A stretch of DNA of 64,000 bases from Clostridia bacterium (GTDB taxonomy: Bacteria; Bacillota; Clostridia; Christensenellales; Borkfalkiaceae): NCBI GenBank assembly GCA_017468085.1, contig JAFUJR010000034.1:146081-210080 (forward strand). The letters are read 5' to 3'. The translations under genes and the position numbers were made by a program. Under the pieces are notes generated by a model. The model saw nothing but the letters and a program-made list of their open reading frames with translations. It searched no databases and was not told the origin of the DNA. Below, piece by piece: positions 37,780-46,173 of this stretch (position 1 is its first letter; every line of letters starts with the position of its first letter).

Positions 37780-38541
37780 TCATACAAGATTTTCCAAAAT
37801 GAGTTTGTCTGCCACAAGCGCGATAAATTCACTGTTCGTCGGTTTTTCTGCGCCCAAATAAATACGTGCGCCAAATATGGCGTTAACAGCCTCTATCCTG
37901 CCCCTATTCCACGCTACTTCAATCGCGTGTCGAATTGCCCTTTCCACTTTGCTTGCCGTCGTATCGAATTTTTTGGCAATCGACGGATAAAGTTCTTTGG
38001 TTACGCTGTTGATAATATAAGGATTTTCAATCGTCATTTTAATCCCTTCTCGCAGATAATTATAGCCCTTAATATGCGGTGGGATGCCGATAGAAATAAA
38101 GATTTCACTAATCTTTTCCTCGATGCTCATAGGTCTGCGTTTGGGCATAGAAATTTCCTTTTCTTCTTCCTTAGAATTATCCATAAGCTCGACAATACGT
38201 TCCATAGCCGTTTGTATACTGAACGGCTTTACCAAATAATACAATGCGCCTGCGTTGATTGCCGCTTCGATAAAACTATCAGCTGCCATACCCGTTGCAA
38301 CAATTTTCGTATTCGGTAATTCTCTTTTGACGGCGCGCATGACGCTACAACCGTCCGTTCCCTTTAAAAACATACTCACGATTACCAAATCGGGCTTTAT
38401 TGCAAGTATCTGTTTGATACCCTCGTCTCCATCGTCGCCCGAATATTTAAGAATAAAATTCCCCTTCTCGGCAAACGCTTCTTTGAGCTGTGTAACCACC
38501 GCGCTGTTTGCCTCTAATAAAACTACTGTATTTTCCTGCAT
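37780..38541 (-). CDS. spo0A: Spo0A family response regulator with a degenerate receiver domain
   Basis: The C-terminal DNA-binding half is a canonical Spo0A effector domain: IGIPPHIKGYNYLREGI, KKFDTTASKVERAIRHAI, EVAWNRG and KPTNSEFIALVADKL. The N-terminal half keeps the receiver fold, Thr83 and Lys105 (YYLVKPF), but the acidic pocket Asp10/Asp11 of B. subtilis reads Glu10/Ala11 and the phospho-acceptor Asp56 is Ser56 (LVIVSMFLKG). Phosphorelay control at the usual residue is therefore impossible. The start is the ATG with AAGGGA 7 nt upstream (253 residues); the longer frame begins at a TTG. Tandem 0A boxes lie upstream of its promoter, which fits autoregulation. No other sporulation regulator gene is next to it. 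Confidence 0.93.
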   Translation of the reverse strand: MQENTVVLLEANSAVVTQLKEAFAEKGNFILKYSGDDGDEGIKQILAIKPDLVIVSMFLKGTDGCSVMRAVKRELPNTKIVATGMAADSFIEAAINAGALYYLVKPFSIQTAMERIVELMDNSKEEEKEISMPKRRPMSIEEKISEIFISIGIPPHIKGYNYLREGIKMTIENPYIINSVTKELYPSIAKKFDTTASKVERAIRHAIEVAWNRGRIEAVNAIFGARIYLGAEKPTNSEFIALVADKLILENLV

Positions 38542-38588
38542 AATAAGTCCCTTCAATTTTTTTTGTCGTTACGCGTTTGACTGTACTC

Positions 38589-38617
38589 ATTATACTACAT
38601 ATTTTTTCGAGAGTCAA
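38589..38617 (-). promoter_or_regulatory. spo0A promoter
   Basis: Minus strand: -35 TTGACT (38612-38617), 17-bp spacer, -10 TATAAT (38589-38594). It is a sigma-A type promoter; a sigma-H promoter was not found. Confidence 0.8.
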
Positions 38618-38625
38618 GATTATTT

Positions 38626-38669
38626 TACAATATTCAAAAATATTTTTCAAAATTATCTTGAATATTGTA
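38626..38669. repeat. 12-bp perfect inverted repeat upstream of spo0A
   Basis: TACAATATTCAA (38626-38637) and TTGAATATTGTA (38658-38669) with a 20-bp interval, between the spo0A -35 and the 0A boxes. It may be two half-sites of a regulator. Confidence 0.55.
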
Positions 38670-38677
38670 CAAAAATA

Positions 38678-38694
38678 TGTCGAAGTTTGTCGAA
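38678..38694. promoter_or_regulatory. Tandem 0A boxes
   Basis: Two perfect copies of the Spo0A box TGTCGAA (38678-38684 and 38688-38694) repeat every 10 bp, one helical turn, the arrangement bound by Spo0A dimers. Confidence 0.8.
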
Positions 38695-38704
38695 AATGGA
38701 AATA

Positions 38705-38735
38705 ATAAAAGACAACGCCATGATTTTTGCGTTGC
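38705..38735 (-). terminator. Terminator after the ABC-F gene
   Basis: CAACGC (38713-38718) and GCGTTG (38729-38734) with a 10-nt loop; the minus strand continues TCTTTTATTATTT. Confidence 0.65.
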
Positions 38736-38756
38736 CTTTTGTCTGTTTTTGTTGAG

Positions 38757-40334
38757 TTAAGCGTGCGTTTCGTCGATGTATTCGTCGTAAGTAACCTGAC
38801 GGTCATAGCACTTCGTTTCGTTGATTTCAATGATGCGGTTTGCAACCGTATTCATCAATTCTTGGTCGTGCGAGGTCAAAAGCATACAGCCTTTGTAGTT
38901 ACTCAACCCGTTATTTAACGCCGTAATCGACTCCAAGTCGAGATGATTGGTAGGTTCGTCAAAAACAAGGAAATTACTGCCCTCAAGCATCATTTTAGCG
39001 AGCATACAGCGAACTTTTTCGCCACCCGAAAGAACGTGCGCCTTTTTAAGCGCTTCTTCGCCTGAGAACAGCATTCTGCCCAACCAGCCGCGCAGATATT
39101 CTTCGTAGTGGTCGTTAGAAAATTGAGAAAGCCATTCGACCAAGTTCAAATCGCAGTCTTGGAAATATTCGTTGTTGTTTTGGGGGAAGTAAGACGTGGA
39201 AATCGTCTTGCCCCACTTTACCGTACCCGCATCGGGCTGTTCTTTGCCCATCAAAATATCGTAAAGCATCGTAAGCGTCGTGCTCTTGTCGGAAACGATA
39301 CCAATTTTTTCGCCGCGCTGTACCGTAAAGGATACGTTTTTGAAATACCCATCTTTGGTCAAATCCTCAACGATGAGAATATCGTTGCCGATTTCCTTCT
39401 CAAATTTGAAATCAATGTAAGGATATTTTCTAAGAGAGGGCTTGAAATCGTTGATAGTGAGCTTTTCCAATTCCTTTTTACGAGAGGTTGCTTGACGGGA
39501 TTTGGATGCGTTTGCCGCAAAGCGCGCAATAAAGTCTTGCAATTCCTTAGCGCGTTGCTCCGCTTTTTTATTCTGCTCCTTTTGCTGACGGGCAAGAAGC
39601 TGGCTCGTTTGATACCAAAAATCGTAGTTACCTACGTACATATTGATTTTACCAAAGTCAACGTCGCAGATATTCGTACAAACCTTGTTGAGGAAATGGC
39701 GGTTGTGAGATACGATGATGATGGTGTTTTCAAAATCCATCAAATAATTTTCCAACCAACGCACCGTTTTGATGTCAAGGTTGTTGGTAGGCTCGTCCAA
39801 AAGCAATACGTCGGGATCACCAAAAAGCGCCTGTGCCAACAAAACGCGGACTTTTTGCTTTGCGTCCAAATCACTCATCAAACAATAATGTAAATCTTCC
39901 TGAATATCCAATGCATTCAAAAGCTGAGCGGCTTGGAATTCTGCGTCGTAGCCGTTCATTTCAGCAAATTCGCTTTCCAATTCCGCCGCACGCACGCCGT
40001 CTTCTTCCGAAAAATCGGGTTTCATATACAGCGCGTCCTTTTCGTCCATGATTTCCACAAGACGTTTATATCCAAGCATAACCGTACGCAAAACCGTTTC
40101 GTTATCGTACATATTTTGGTTTTGTTGCAAAACGGACATACGCTCGTTTTTATCCATAGACACAAAGCCTTTCTGTGGTTCAATTTCGCCCGAAAGCACT
40201 TTGAGGAAAGTGGATTTGCCTGCGCCGTTTGCACCGATAATGCCGTAGCAATTCCCCTTCGTGAATTTTAAATTAACGTCCTCAAACAATTTTTTACTGC
40301 CGTATTGCAGAGAAACACCGGTAACCTGTAACAT
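38757..40334 (-). CDS. ABC-F family ATPase (YbiT/YkpA type)
   Basis: Soluble tandem ATPase of 525 residues that acts on the ribosome, as a translation factor or resistance protein; no membrane segments are present. NBD1 has Walker A GANGAGKST and Walker B VLLLDEPTNNLD but a degenerate signature LDAKQKVRV. NBD2 has the signature LSGGEKVRC and Walker B FLVFDEPTNHLD but a degenerate Walker A (GIVSDKSTTLT). The ABC-F linker rich in Lys/Gln lies at about 245-300. The start follows GAGGTG by 4-5 nt; the longest frame begins at a TTG. Its promoter and terminator make it a single-gene unit. Confidence 0.9.
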   Translation of the reverse strand: MLQVTGVSLQYGSKKLFEDVNLKFTKGNCYGIIGANGAGKSTFLKVLSGEIEPQKGFVSMDKNERMSVLQQNQNMYDNETVLRTVMLGYKRLVEIMDEKDALYMKPDFSEEDGVRAAELESEFAEMNGYDAEFQAAQLLNALDIQEDLHYCLMSDLDAKQKVRVLLAQALFGDPDVLLLDEPTNNLDIKTVRWLENYLMDFENTIIIVSHNRHFLNKVCTNICDVDFGKINMYVGNYDFWYQTSQLLARQQKEQNKKAEQRAKELQDFIARFAANASKSRQATSRKKELEKLTINDFKPSLRKYPYIDFKFEKEIGNDILIVEDLTKDGYFKNVSFTVQRGEKIGIVSDKSTTLTMLYDILMGKEQPDAGTVKWGKTISTSYFPQNNNEYFQDCDLNLVEWLSQFSNDHYEEYLRGWLGRMLFSGEEALKKAHVLSGGEKVRCMLAKMMLEGSNFLVFDEPTNHLDLESITALNNGLSNYKGCMLLTSHDQELMNTVANRIIEINETKCYDRQVTYDEYIDETHA

Positions 40335-40364
40335 GAAACACCTCAAAAATATATTTACGAAAGA

Positions 40365-40393
40365 ATTATACCATATAAATTCTTTTTAATCAA
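40365..40393 (-). promoter_or_regulatory. Promoter of the ABC-F gene
   Basis: Minus strand: -35 TTGATT (40388-40393), 17-bp spacer, -10 TATAAT (40365-40370). Confidence 0.78.
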
Positions 40394-40430
40394 ACGTTTC
40401 TATTGGAAAATACGCAATTATTTTAACGTG

Positions 40431-40467
40431 CAAAAAGAAAGACCTTTGGCTTTCCAAAAGTCTTTCT
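40431..40467 (-). terminator. Terminator after acpP
   Basis: AGAAAGACCTTTGG (40436-40449) pairs with CCAAAAGTCTTTCT (40454-40467) with one mismatch, followed on the minus strand by TTTTTG. Confidence 0.85.
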
Positions 40468-40475
40468 GTTTTTCT

Positions 40476-40703
40476 TTATTTAACGAGCTTTTCGAGAACT
40501 GCGGCAACGTCGCCAACCGTTTTAAGACCTTCCACTTCTTCATCGGGAATAACGATACCGTGTTCGTCTTCCAACTGCGTAAGAAGCTCGATAAGGTCCA
40601 AAGAGTCCGCGCCGAGGTCTTTTACGATTTCAGCGTCGGGAGTAATTTTTTCGATGGGAAGGTTTAATGCCTCTGAAAGCATTTCCTGCACTTTTTCTAA
40701 CAT
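40476..40703 (-). CDS. acpP: Acyl carrier protein
   Basis: Carries growing acyl chains on a phosphopantetheine arm in fatty acid synthesis. The attachment motif is GADSLDLIEL with Ser34. The start is set 12 codons inside the longest frame, where GGAGG precedes the ATG, giving 75 residues, the normal length. It is not within a fab operon: it has its own promoter and terminator between tex and the ABC-F gene. Confidence 0.95.
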   Translation of the reverse strand: MLEKVQEMLSEALNLPIEKITPDAEIVKDLGADSLDLIELLTQLEDEHGIVIPDEEVEGLKTVGDVAAVLEKLVK

Positions 40704-40746
40704 AAGTATTCCTCCAAATTGAGAATTTATCATTTTCAATAAATAT

Positions 40747-40775
40747 AGTTTAACGGATTAAAGACGAAATGTCAA
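40747..40775 (-). promoter_or_regulatory. acpP promoter
   Basis: Minus strand: -35 TTGACA (40770-40775), 17-bp spacer, -10 TAAACT (40747-40752). Confidence 0.75.
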
Positions 40776-40786
40776 GCATTTTTTAA

Positions 40787-42955
40787 TTATTTCTTCTTTT
40801 TCATCGTCAAACCGATTCTGTTCTTCTTTACGTCAACGTCCTTGACCCATGCCTGCACGATTTGACCGACCTTTAAAACCTCGGACGGATGGCGAATATA
40901 GCGTTCGGTAATTTCGGAAATATGCACCAAGCCGTCTTGGTGTACGCCGATATCGATAAACGCGCCGAAATCGACCACGTTGCGGACTGTACCCGTCAAT
41001 TCCATGCCCACCTTTAAGTCTTCGATACCCATAATATCTTTACGAAGCATAGGCGCAGGCAAAGCGTCTCGAATATCTCTGCCCGGTTTCATAAGCTCGG
41101 TTACGATATCGTTTAACGTCGCGCTGTCAAGCTCGGTTTCTCTCGCCGCGCGTTCTTCTCCATACGCCTTGATTTTGCGGCGTAAATCGTCGATTCTGCG
41201 CGCTTTAACGTCCTCTTTGGTATAAGAGAACAACGAGAGCAATTTTTCCGCTTTTGCGTAAGATTCAGGGTGCACCGCGGTGTTATCCAAAATATTTTCA
41301 CCGCCGTCGATACGTAAGAAGCCCGCGCATTGCGTATACGCTTTTTCGCCGAGCTTAGGCACTTTAAGGAGTTGCTTACGCGACTTAAATCTGCCGTGCT
41401 CCTCTCTGTACGCAACGATATTTTTTGCAACGGACGCGTTCAAGCCCGCCACGAATTTTAAAAGCGAAACGCTTGCCGTATTCAAATCTACGCCGACGCT
41501 GTTTACACAATCCTCCAAAACGCCCGAAAGCGCGCCGTCGAGGCGTTTTTCGTTCATATCGTGTTGATATTGACCGACGCCGATAGATTTCGGGTCAATT
41601 TTAATAAGCTCCGCAAGCGGATCTTGCAAACGTCTTGCGATGGACACAGCACTACGTGCCGTTACGTCGTAATCGGGGAATTCTTCCGCACCGAGCGCGC
41701 TTGCCGAATACACGGACGCGCCTGCCTCGTTTACGATAACGTAACCGACCTCTCTGCCCGTTTCCTGCTTGATTTCCTTGAGGAGTTCGGCAATGAAAAT
41801 TTCACTTTCCTTACTCGCCGTACCGTTACCGCAAGAAATAACCTCGACTTTATGTTTAGCAATCAGCTGTTTTAAAATAAATTTCGCCTCAACCGTCTTA
41901 TTTTGAGGGGGTGTGGGAAACACAACCGTTTTATCAAGCACCTTGCCAGTGCCGTCCACCACGCAAATTTTACAACCAGTACGGAAAGCGGGATCCCAAC
42001 CCATCGTGATTTTATCCTTTACGGGCGGTTGCATAAGCAAAGGCTTTAAATTCAGTTCAAACATCTTAATCGCTTGTTCGCTTGCTTCTTCAAAGAGTTG
42101 CGCGCGTACTTCGCGTTCTACCGACGGAGCGATCAATCTATCGTACCCGTCCTCTGCCGCCGCTTTTACGATTTTACTGCTTTCCCCTCCGTCTTTTAAG
42201 AAACTTGCAGCCGTAATACGCTTAGCAAAATCAGTATCGACCACCAAAGAAACCTTTAAGAATTCTTCCTTTTCGCCACGGTTTAAAGCAAGAACTCTGT
42301 GGCTCTTCACTTCGCTTATAGGCTCGCAATAATCGGCGTACATACCGTACGTTTTCGTTTCGTCCTCTGCCTCTTTTCCCTTTGCGTAAGCAGATACGAT
42401 TTCGCCGTGCTTGAAAAAGAAATTACGGAGCTTTTTGCGCGTAGCCGCGTCGTCGGAGATGATTTCCGCAATAATATCTTGTGCGCCGGCAAGCGCTTCC
42501 GCAACCGTTTTCACCTCTTCCGTCAAATACTTTTCCGCCTCTACTTGTACGTCAAGCGTTTTATCCTGCGCCAAAATAGCGTCCGCCAAAGGCTGCAAGC
42601 CTTTTGCGATTGCCACAGACGCGCGCGTTTTTCTTTTCTGCTTATACGGACGGTAAATATCCTCCACTTCGGTGAGCGTAACCGCTTTTTCAAGCGCAAC
42701 TTTAATTTCATCCGTCATCTTACCCTGTTCGGTGATGGCGTTTGCTACTTCATCCTTACGCTTTTGCAAGTTGCGAAGGTATGTAAGCCTATCGAAAAGT
42801 TCGCGCAAAACTTGGTCGTCGCACGCGCCCGTCATTTCCTTACGGTAACGAGCGATGAAAGGAATCGTGTTTCCTTCATCGATTAAATCAATAATATTAC
42901 GCGCGTGCGTAGGATTGAGGTTAAATTCTTCCGTAATAATTTGTAAGATATCCAT
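40787..42955 (-). CDS. tex: Tex-family RNA-binding protein
   Basis: Transcription accessory protein of 722 residues. The N-terminal helical region (LNPTHARNIIDLIDEGNTIPFIARYRKE) is characteristic, the YqgF/RuvX-like nuclease-fold domain lies at about 320-460 (DPAFRTGCKICVVDGTGK), helix-hairpin-helix motifs lie at about 490-560 (LNTASVSLLKFVAGLNASVAKNIV in two parts), and a C-terminal S1 domain ends the protein (GMELTGTVRNVVDFGAFIDIG). An AAAGG site precedes the start. It is the last gene of the ylxY-mlpA-glycosylase-alkD-tex operon. Confidence 0.95.
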   Translation of the reverse strand: MDILQIITEEFNLNPTHARNIIDLIDEGNTIPFIARYRKEMTGACDDQVLRELFDRLTYLRNLQKRKDEVANAITEQGKMTDEIKVALEKAVTLTEVEDIYRPYKQKRKTRASVAIAKGLQPLADAILAQDKTLDVQVEAEKYLTEEVKTVAEALAGAQDIIAEIISDDAATRKKLRNFFFKHGEIVSAYAKGKEAEDETKTYGMYADYCEPISEVKSHRVLALNRGEKEEFLKVSLVVDTDFAKRITAASFLKDGGESSKIVKAAAEDGYDRLIAPSVEREVRAQLFEEASEQAIKMFELNLKPLLMQPPVKDKITMGWDPAFRTGCKICVVDGTGKVLDKTVVFPTPPQNKTVEAKFILKQLIAKHKVEVISCGNGTASKESEIFIAELLKEIKQETGREVGYVIVNEAGASVYSASALGAEEFPDYDVTARSAVSIARRLQDPLAELIKIDPKSIGVGQYQHDMNEKRLDGALSGVLEDCVNSVGVDLNTASVSLLKFVAGLNASVAKNIVAYREEHGRFKSRKQLLKVPKLGEKAYTQCAGFLRIDGGENILDNTAVHPESYAKAEKLLSLFSYTKEDVKARRIDDLRRKIKAYGEERAARETELDSATLNDIVTELMKPGRDIRDALPAPMLRKDIMGIEDLKVGMELTGTVRNVVDFGAFIDIGVHQDGLVHISEITERYIRHPSEVLKVGQIVQAWVKDVDVKKNRIGLTMKKKK

Positions 42956-42974
42956 AATACTACCTTTTGTTATA

Positions 42975-43643
42975 TTATTTTATTTTAAAAGACCGTAAAC
43001 AGTCTTTTTGCTCTTTGGTAAGACGAAAGCTTTCTACGGCTTTCTGTATGCTTTTATTGTACGTTTTTACGTCCGTTTTTATAGCGTCTAATAAAAGCAA
43101 GCCCGCATCGTAATGCTTGATTAAAACTTCCGCCGTAAGCCATGCAACCGCCATATGCACGTAATAACGCTGCGTATCAGCGCGGAGAATATACTCTTTT
43201 ATCGTCTGCAAATACCGCTCGTCCACGTAATAGGACAACAACGAAACCAGGACGTAGCGTTGATAAAATTCCCCTCCGTTTGAAAATATCTTTTCTAAAA
43301 CAGACAAAAATTCTTGACGGTGTTTTGTAATGGCTTTGCATTTAAAACAATCGCATAGCGCCCAATTATCGATAAGCGTTACGCAGTCTTCAAGTCGCGA
43401 AACAAATTCTGCGTACGGCAGACGTGAAACAACCGTCAATTTGATAAACACCGTTTCGTAATACTCGTTGGGATAGGAAAAGAGCTCGTCCAAATCTCCT
43501 TTATATTCCTTTGCAAAACGGCGAAGGGTGGGCGTACGTACCCCTAAGATCTTCCGCGACGTGAAAATCAACCGCCTTTGAAACTCGGCAAACTCCTCTT
43601 CCGCATACGTTTTTAATTGATTAAGAAAGTCGGAATACCGCAT
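42975..43643 (-). CDS. DNA alkylation repair protein, AlkD-like
   Basis: A 222-residue all-helical HEAT-like protein of the AlkD family, which removes bulky cationic alkyl lesions such as N7-alkylguanine. The YKGDLDELFSYP, LIDNWALCDCF and VAWLTAEVLIKH segments match the conserved helices, the second containing the catalytic-site W and D. GGAGG lies 6 nt before the ATG. Its start overlaps the preceding DNA glycosylase gene by 23 bp, so the two repair genes are coupled. Confidence 0.87.
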   Translation of the reverse strand: MRYSDFLNQLKTYAEEEFAEFQRRLIFTSRKILGVRTPTLRRFAKEYKGDLDELFSYPNEYYETVFIKLTVVSRLPYAEFVSRLEDCVTLIDNWALCDCFKCKAITKHRQEFLSVLEKIFSNGGEFYQRYVLVSLLSYYVDERYLQTIKEYILRADTQRYYVHMAVAWLTAEVLIKHYDAGLLLLDAIKTDVKTYNKSIQKAVESFRLTKEQKDCLRSFKIK

Positions 43644-44115
43644 CGAGTGCCTCCGTCCAAATTTGTTGGGAAAAGCGAGGATTTGCGGGACTTGTTGAAG
43701 GCAATTTTTGATACGGGATATTTATATCCGCATATTTTTGCAAAAAGAGCTGATATGCCAAATTTCCGTTCAAAAATATTTTTTGTATCCTTGCCGTTGT
43801 AAAAATTTCGCTAAGGTCGGCAATTTCCGCGTTTTTTATCGACGCGTCGGACGAACCGACGATTTCGCAAGAAAGCGCGATATCCCAAAGCGCAATTCCG
43901 TTACGCAGCAAAAACGCGCGTTTTCCGTCCACGCTATTGGGAATTTCCTCGTGAAAATATCCGCAGACCGTGCGCCAAAAACGATTTTGCTTATGTCCGT
44001 AGTAAAAGGAAATTTCGCGACTTTTTACGGACGGGAAACTGCCTAAAAACAGCACCTTACTATCCTTGTCGTAAACGGGCGGAAACCCCGTTTGCTTTTG
44101 TAAAATCCCTTTCAT
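43621..44115 (-). CDS. DNA-deoxyinosine glycosylase (UDG superfamily)
   Basis: A 164-residue base-excision glycosylase. The first motif LFLGSFPSVKSREISFYYGH (22-41) and NRFW with the second motif LPSTSPAN (about 140) are those of the hypoxanthine-DNA glycosylase branch (family 6) of the uracil-DNA glycosylase superfamily, where an Asn is catalytic. It starts 1 bp after the M16 peptidase stop without a ribosome binding site, so translation is coupled. Removal of deaminated adenine is the expected role. Confidence 0.85.
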   Translation of the reverse strand: MKGILQKQTGFPPVYDKDSKVLFLGSFPSVKSREISFYYGHKQNRFWRTVCGYFHEEIPNSVDGKRAFLLRNGIALWDIALSCEIVGSSDASIKNAEIADLSEIFTTARIQKIFLNGNLAYQLFLQKYADINIPYQKLPSTSPANPRFSQQIWTEALDAVFRLS

Positions 44116-44116
44116 T

Positions 44117-45355
44117 TTAAAGACTTAACGGCGTATCCGTATTTCCGACGAGCGCAACAGCTTTTTCCTTTTCGTTGAACATTATAGAGAGCATTTCTTG
44201 CGCGTCATCGTAGGTCATTGCGTTAATTCTGTTCAGCTTATCTTCAAAGTCAAACACCTTATTGAAGTTGAGCATATATCTTCCGTATAAAAGCATTTGC
44301 GAATTACTGCTTTCATTACTGAAAAACATCCCCGATTTCATCTGCTCACGGCTACGCAAAAATTCGTCCTCGGTGATTCCGTTTTCTTTCATATCGCCAA
44401 TCACGGCGTTGATCGCTCCGTAGGCTTGCTGTAAATTGTTGGGATTTACACCCGCGTAAATATTCTGCGCCGCACATTCGGAGAAAGGCGAAATATAGGA
44501 ATACACGGAGTATGCAAGACCGCGCTTTTCGCGTACTTCCTGGAAAAGTCTTGCGCTCATCGAGCCGCCCAAAATAGAGTTAATTGCCGAGAATATATCC
44601 TCTCTTTTATCTCCGCGAGGAACGGCGGGGTACGCGATGGCAAGGTGCATTTGTTCGATAGGCTTGCGCTTCACCAAGGACAAATGCGGCTTGATAATTT
44701 TTGCGGGTCTGTATTCAAATTCGCCCGTCGAAAGAACGCCAAAATAACTTTCCACAAGCGCTTCCGCCGTCGTTTTATCGATAGCGCCCGCAAAGGAAAT
44801 AACGATATTTTCGGGGCAATAACGCGCCTTTTTATAGCGTATAATATCCGCGACGGTGAATCTTTTTACGTTTTCTGCCGTCCCTAAAATATTTCTGCCG
44901 TAATTTTCCTTGCCGTAAAAGGCGGTTGCAAGTAAATCCAAACACAAATCCTCGGGCGTGTCCTCGTTCATGGAAATTTCTTCGCAAACGACTCCTTTTT
45001 CACGCTCCATTTCTTCCTCGGGGAAGGTAGAATTTAAGAATAAGTCAGAAAGCAATTCAAAGCAGGTTGCCGTATGGTCGGAAGTGCATTTTGAGTAATA
45101 GCAGGTAATATCTTTGCCCGTAAAAGCGTTTACCTGCGCGCCAATACGGTCAAATGCGTCGGAAATTTCAAACGCCGTTCTCTTTTCCGTCCCTTTAAAT
45201 TGCATATGCTCGATGAAATGTGAAATGCCGTCCTCCGAATCCGTCTCCGCGCTTGCACCCGTGCCCACGAGCACGCCCATCGTAACGGACATTAAACCCT
45301 GCATTTCTTTTACGACGAGCCTAAGCCCGTTGGAATATTTTTTTTCGTATACCAT
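44117..45355 (-). CDS. mlpA: M16-family zinc metalloprotease (MlpA/YmxG-like)
   Basis: A 412-residue peptidase of the processing-peptidase type. The inverted zinc motif HxxEH is HFIEH (His46, Glu49, His50), with the downstream Glu in VVCEEISMNEDTPED. The C-terminal half repeats the fold without the zinc site. The start overlaps the stop of the deacetylase gene by one base (TAATG) with AGGAG upstream. The ylxY-mlpA order is conserved in Bacillus and Clostridia, which supports the name. Confidence 0.9.
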   Translation of the reverse strand: MVYEKKYSNGLRLVVKEMQGLMSVTMGVLVGTGASAETDSEDGISHFIEHMQFKGTEKRTAFEISDAFDRIGAQVNAFTGKDITCYYSKCTSDHTATCFELLSDLFLNSTFPEEEMEREKGVVCEEISMNEDTPEDLCLDLLATAFYGKENYGRNILGTAENVKRFTVADIIRYKKARYCPENIVISFAGAIDKTTAEALVESYFGVLSTGEFEYRPAKIIKPHLSLVKRKPIEQMHLAIAYPAVPRGDKREDIFSAINSILGGSMSARLFQEVREKRGLAYSVYSYISPFSECAAQNIYAGVNPNNLQQAYGAINAVIGDMKENGITEDEFLRSREQMKSGMFFSNESSNSQMLLYGRYMLNFNKVFDFEDKLNRINAMTYDDAQEMLSIMFNEKEKAVALVGNTDTPLSL

Positions 45356-46092
45356 TATCCTATCTCCTGTAAATTTTGTGAAACCGTAATCGGGGTTAAG
45401 TTTATTTCTTTGTAGTATTGCAATATATCGTCCAAGGCTTCCACCGTCTTTTTGGTAGGATGCATCAAAATAAAATCGCCGTTTTGGACGTTTTTCGTTG
45501 CACGCGTATAAATTTTATTTTTATCTTGATCCCGCCAATCTATCGTGTCTTTCGACCAAAGTATCGTCTTCATATTGAGAGCTTCGCACGCGGTAAGCGT
45601 TGCGTTTCCGTACGCACCCGATGGCGGGGCAAACAAGCTCGGCACTACGCCTATCGACAACTCGATAAATCGATTGCACGTATAGATTTCCCTTTGATTT
45701 TCAACGACGGAAAGCTTGTCGTGATCTTTATGAAAATAGCCGTGATTACCAATTTCGTGTCCTGCAATAAATATATCGCGTAAACACGCTACGTTGTCAT
45801 CCGCCCAACAACCGCCGATAAAAAAGGTGGCTTTTGCTTCAAATTCCTGCAAAATCTGCAAAATTTGATACACCTCTTCCGTGCCTGAATATACGTTGAA
45901 CATAAGCGATATACCGGACGCGTTTTCTCCCCCGGAACGGTATACCTGCGCTTGCAGTCCCTCCGTCAAAATTTCTTGTTCGCTCGGCGAAAAACAAAGC
46001 ACGCCGACGGATAGAGCGAGTACGCCCAAAACTAAATTGGGAACGATTTTTTTAACGATACGCGACGGCTTAGACAAAGTATTTTTTTGCAT
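45355..46092 (-). CDS. Polysaccharide deacetylase family protein (YlxY-like)
   Basis: A membrane-anchored or secreted NodB-fold protein of 245 residues with one hydrophobic segment at about 17-35. Motif 2 is intact (GHEIGNHGYFHKDH) and motif 4 reads WSKDTIDW. Motif 1, normally TFDDG with the catalytic Asp, reads MFNVYSG, motif 3 reads FAPPSGAYG with Ala instead of Arg, and motif 5 reads LMHPT. Activity is therefore doubtful. The position directly before mlpA points to YlxY, a conserved protein of unclear role. AGGTAGG precedes the ATG. Confidence 0.82.
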   Translation of the reverse strand: MQKNTLSKPSRIVKKIVPNLVLGVLALSVGVLCFSPSEQEILTEGLQAQVYRSGGENASGISLMFNVYSGTEEVYQILQILQEFEAKATFFIGGCWADDNVACLRDIFIAGHEIGNHGYFHKDHDKLSVVENQREIYTCNRFIELSIGVVPSLFAPPSGAYGNATLTACEALNMKTILWSKDTIDWRDQDKNKIYTRATKNVQNGDFILMHPTKKTVEALDDILQYYKEINLTPITVSQNLQEIG

Positions 46093-46173
46093 AACGACCT
46101 ACCTTAAAAAGCATTTATTATATCCTATTTTCTTTTTCATGTCGTTATGCTTATTTGTTTTCGTTTGAGGAAT

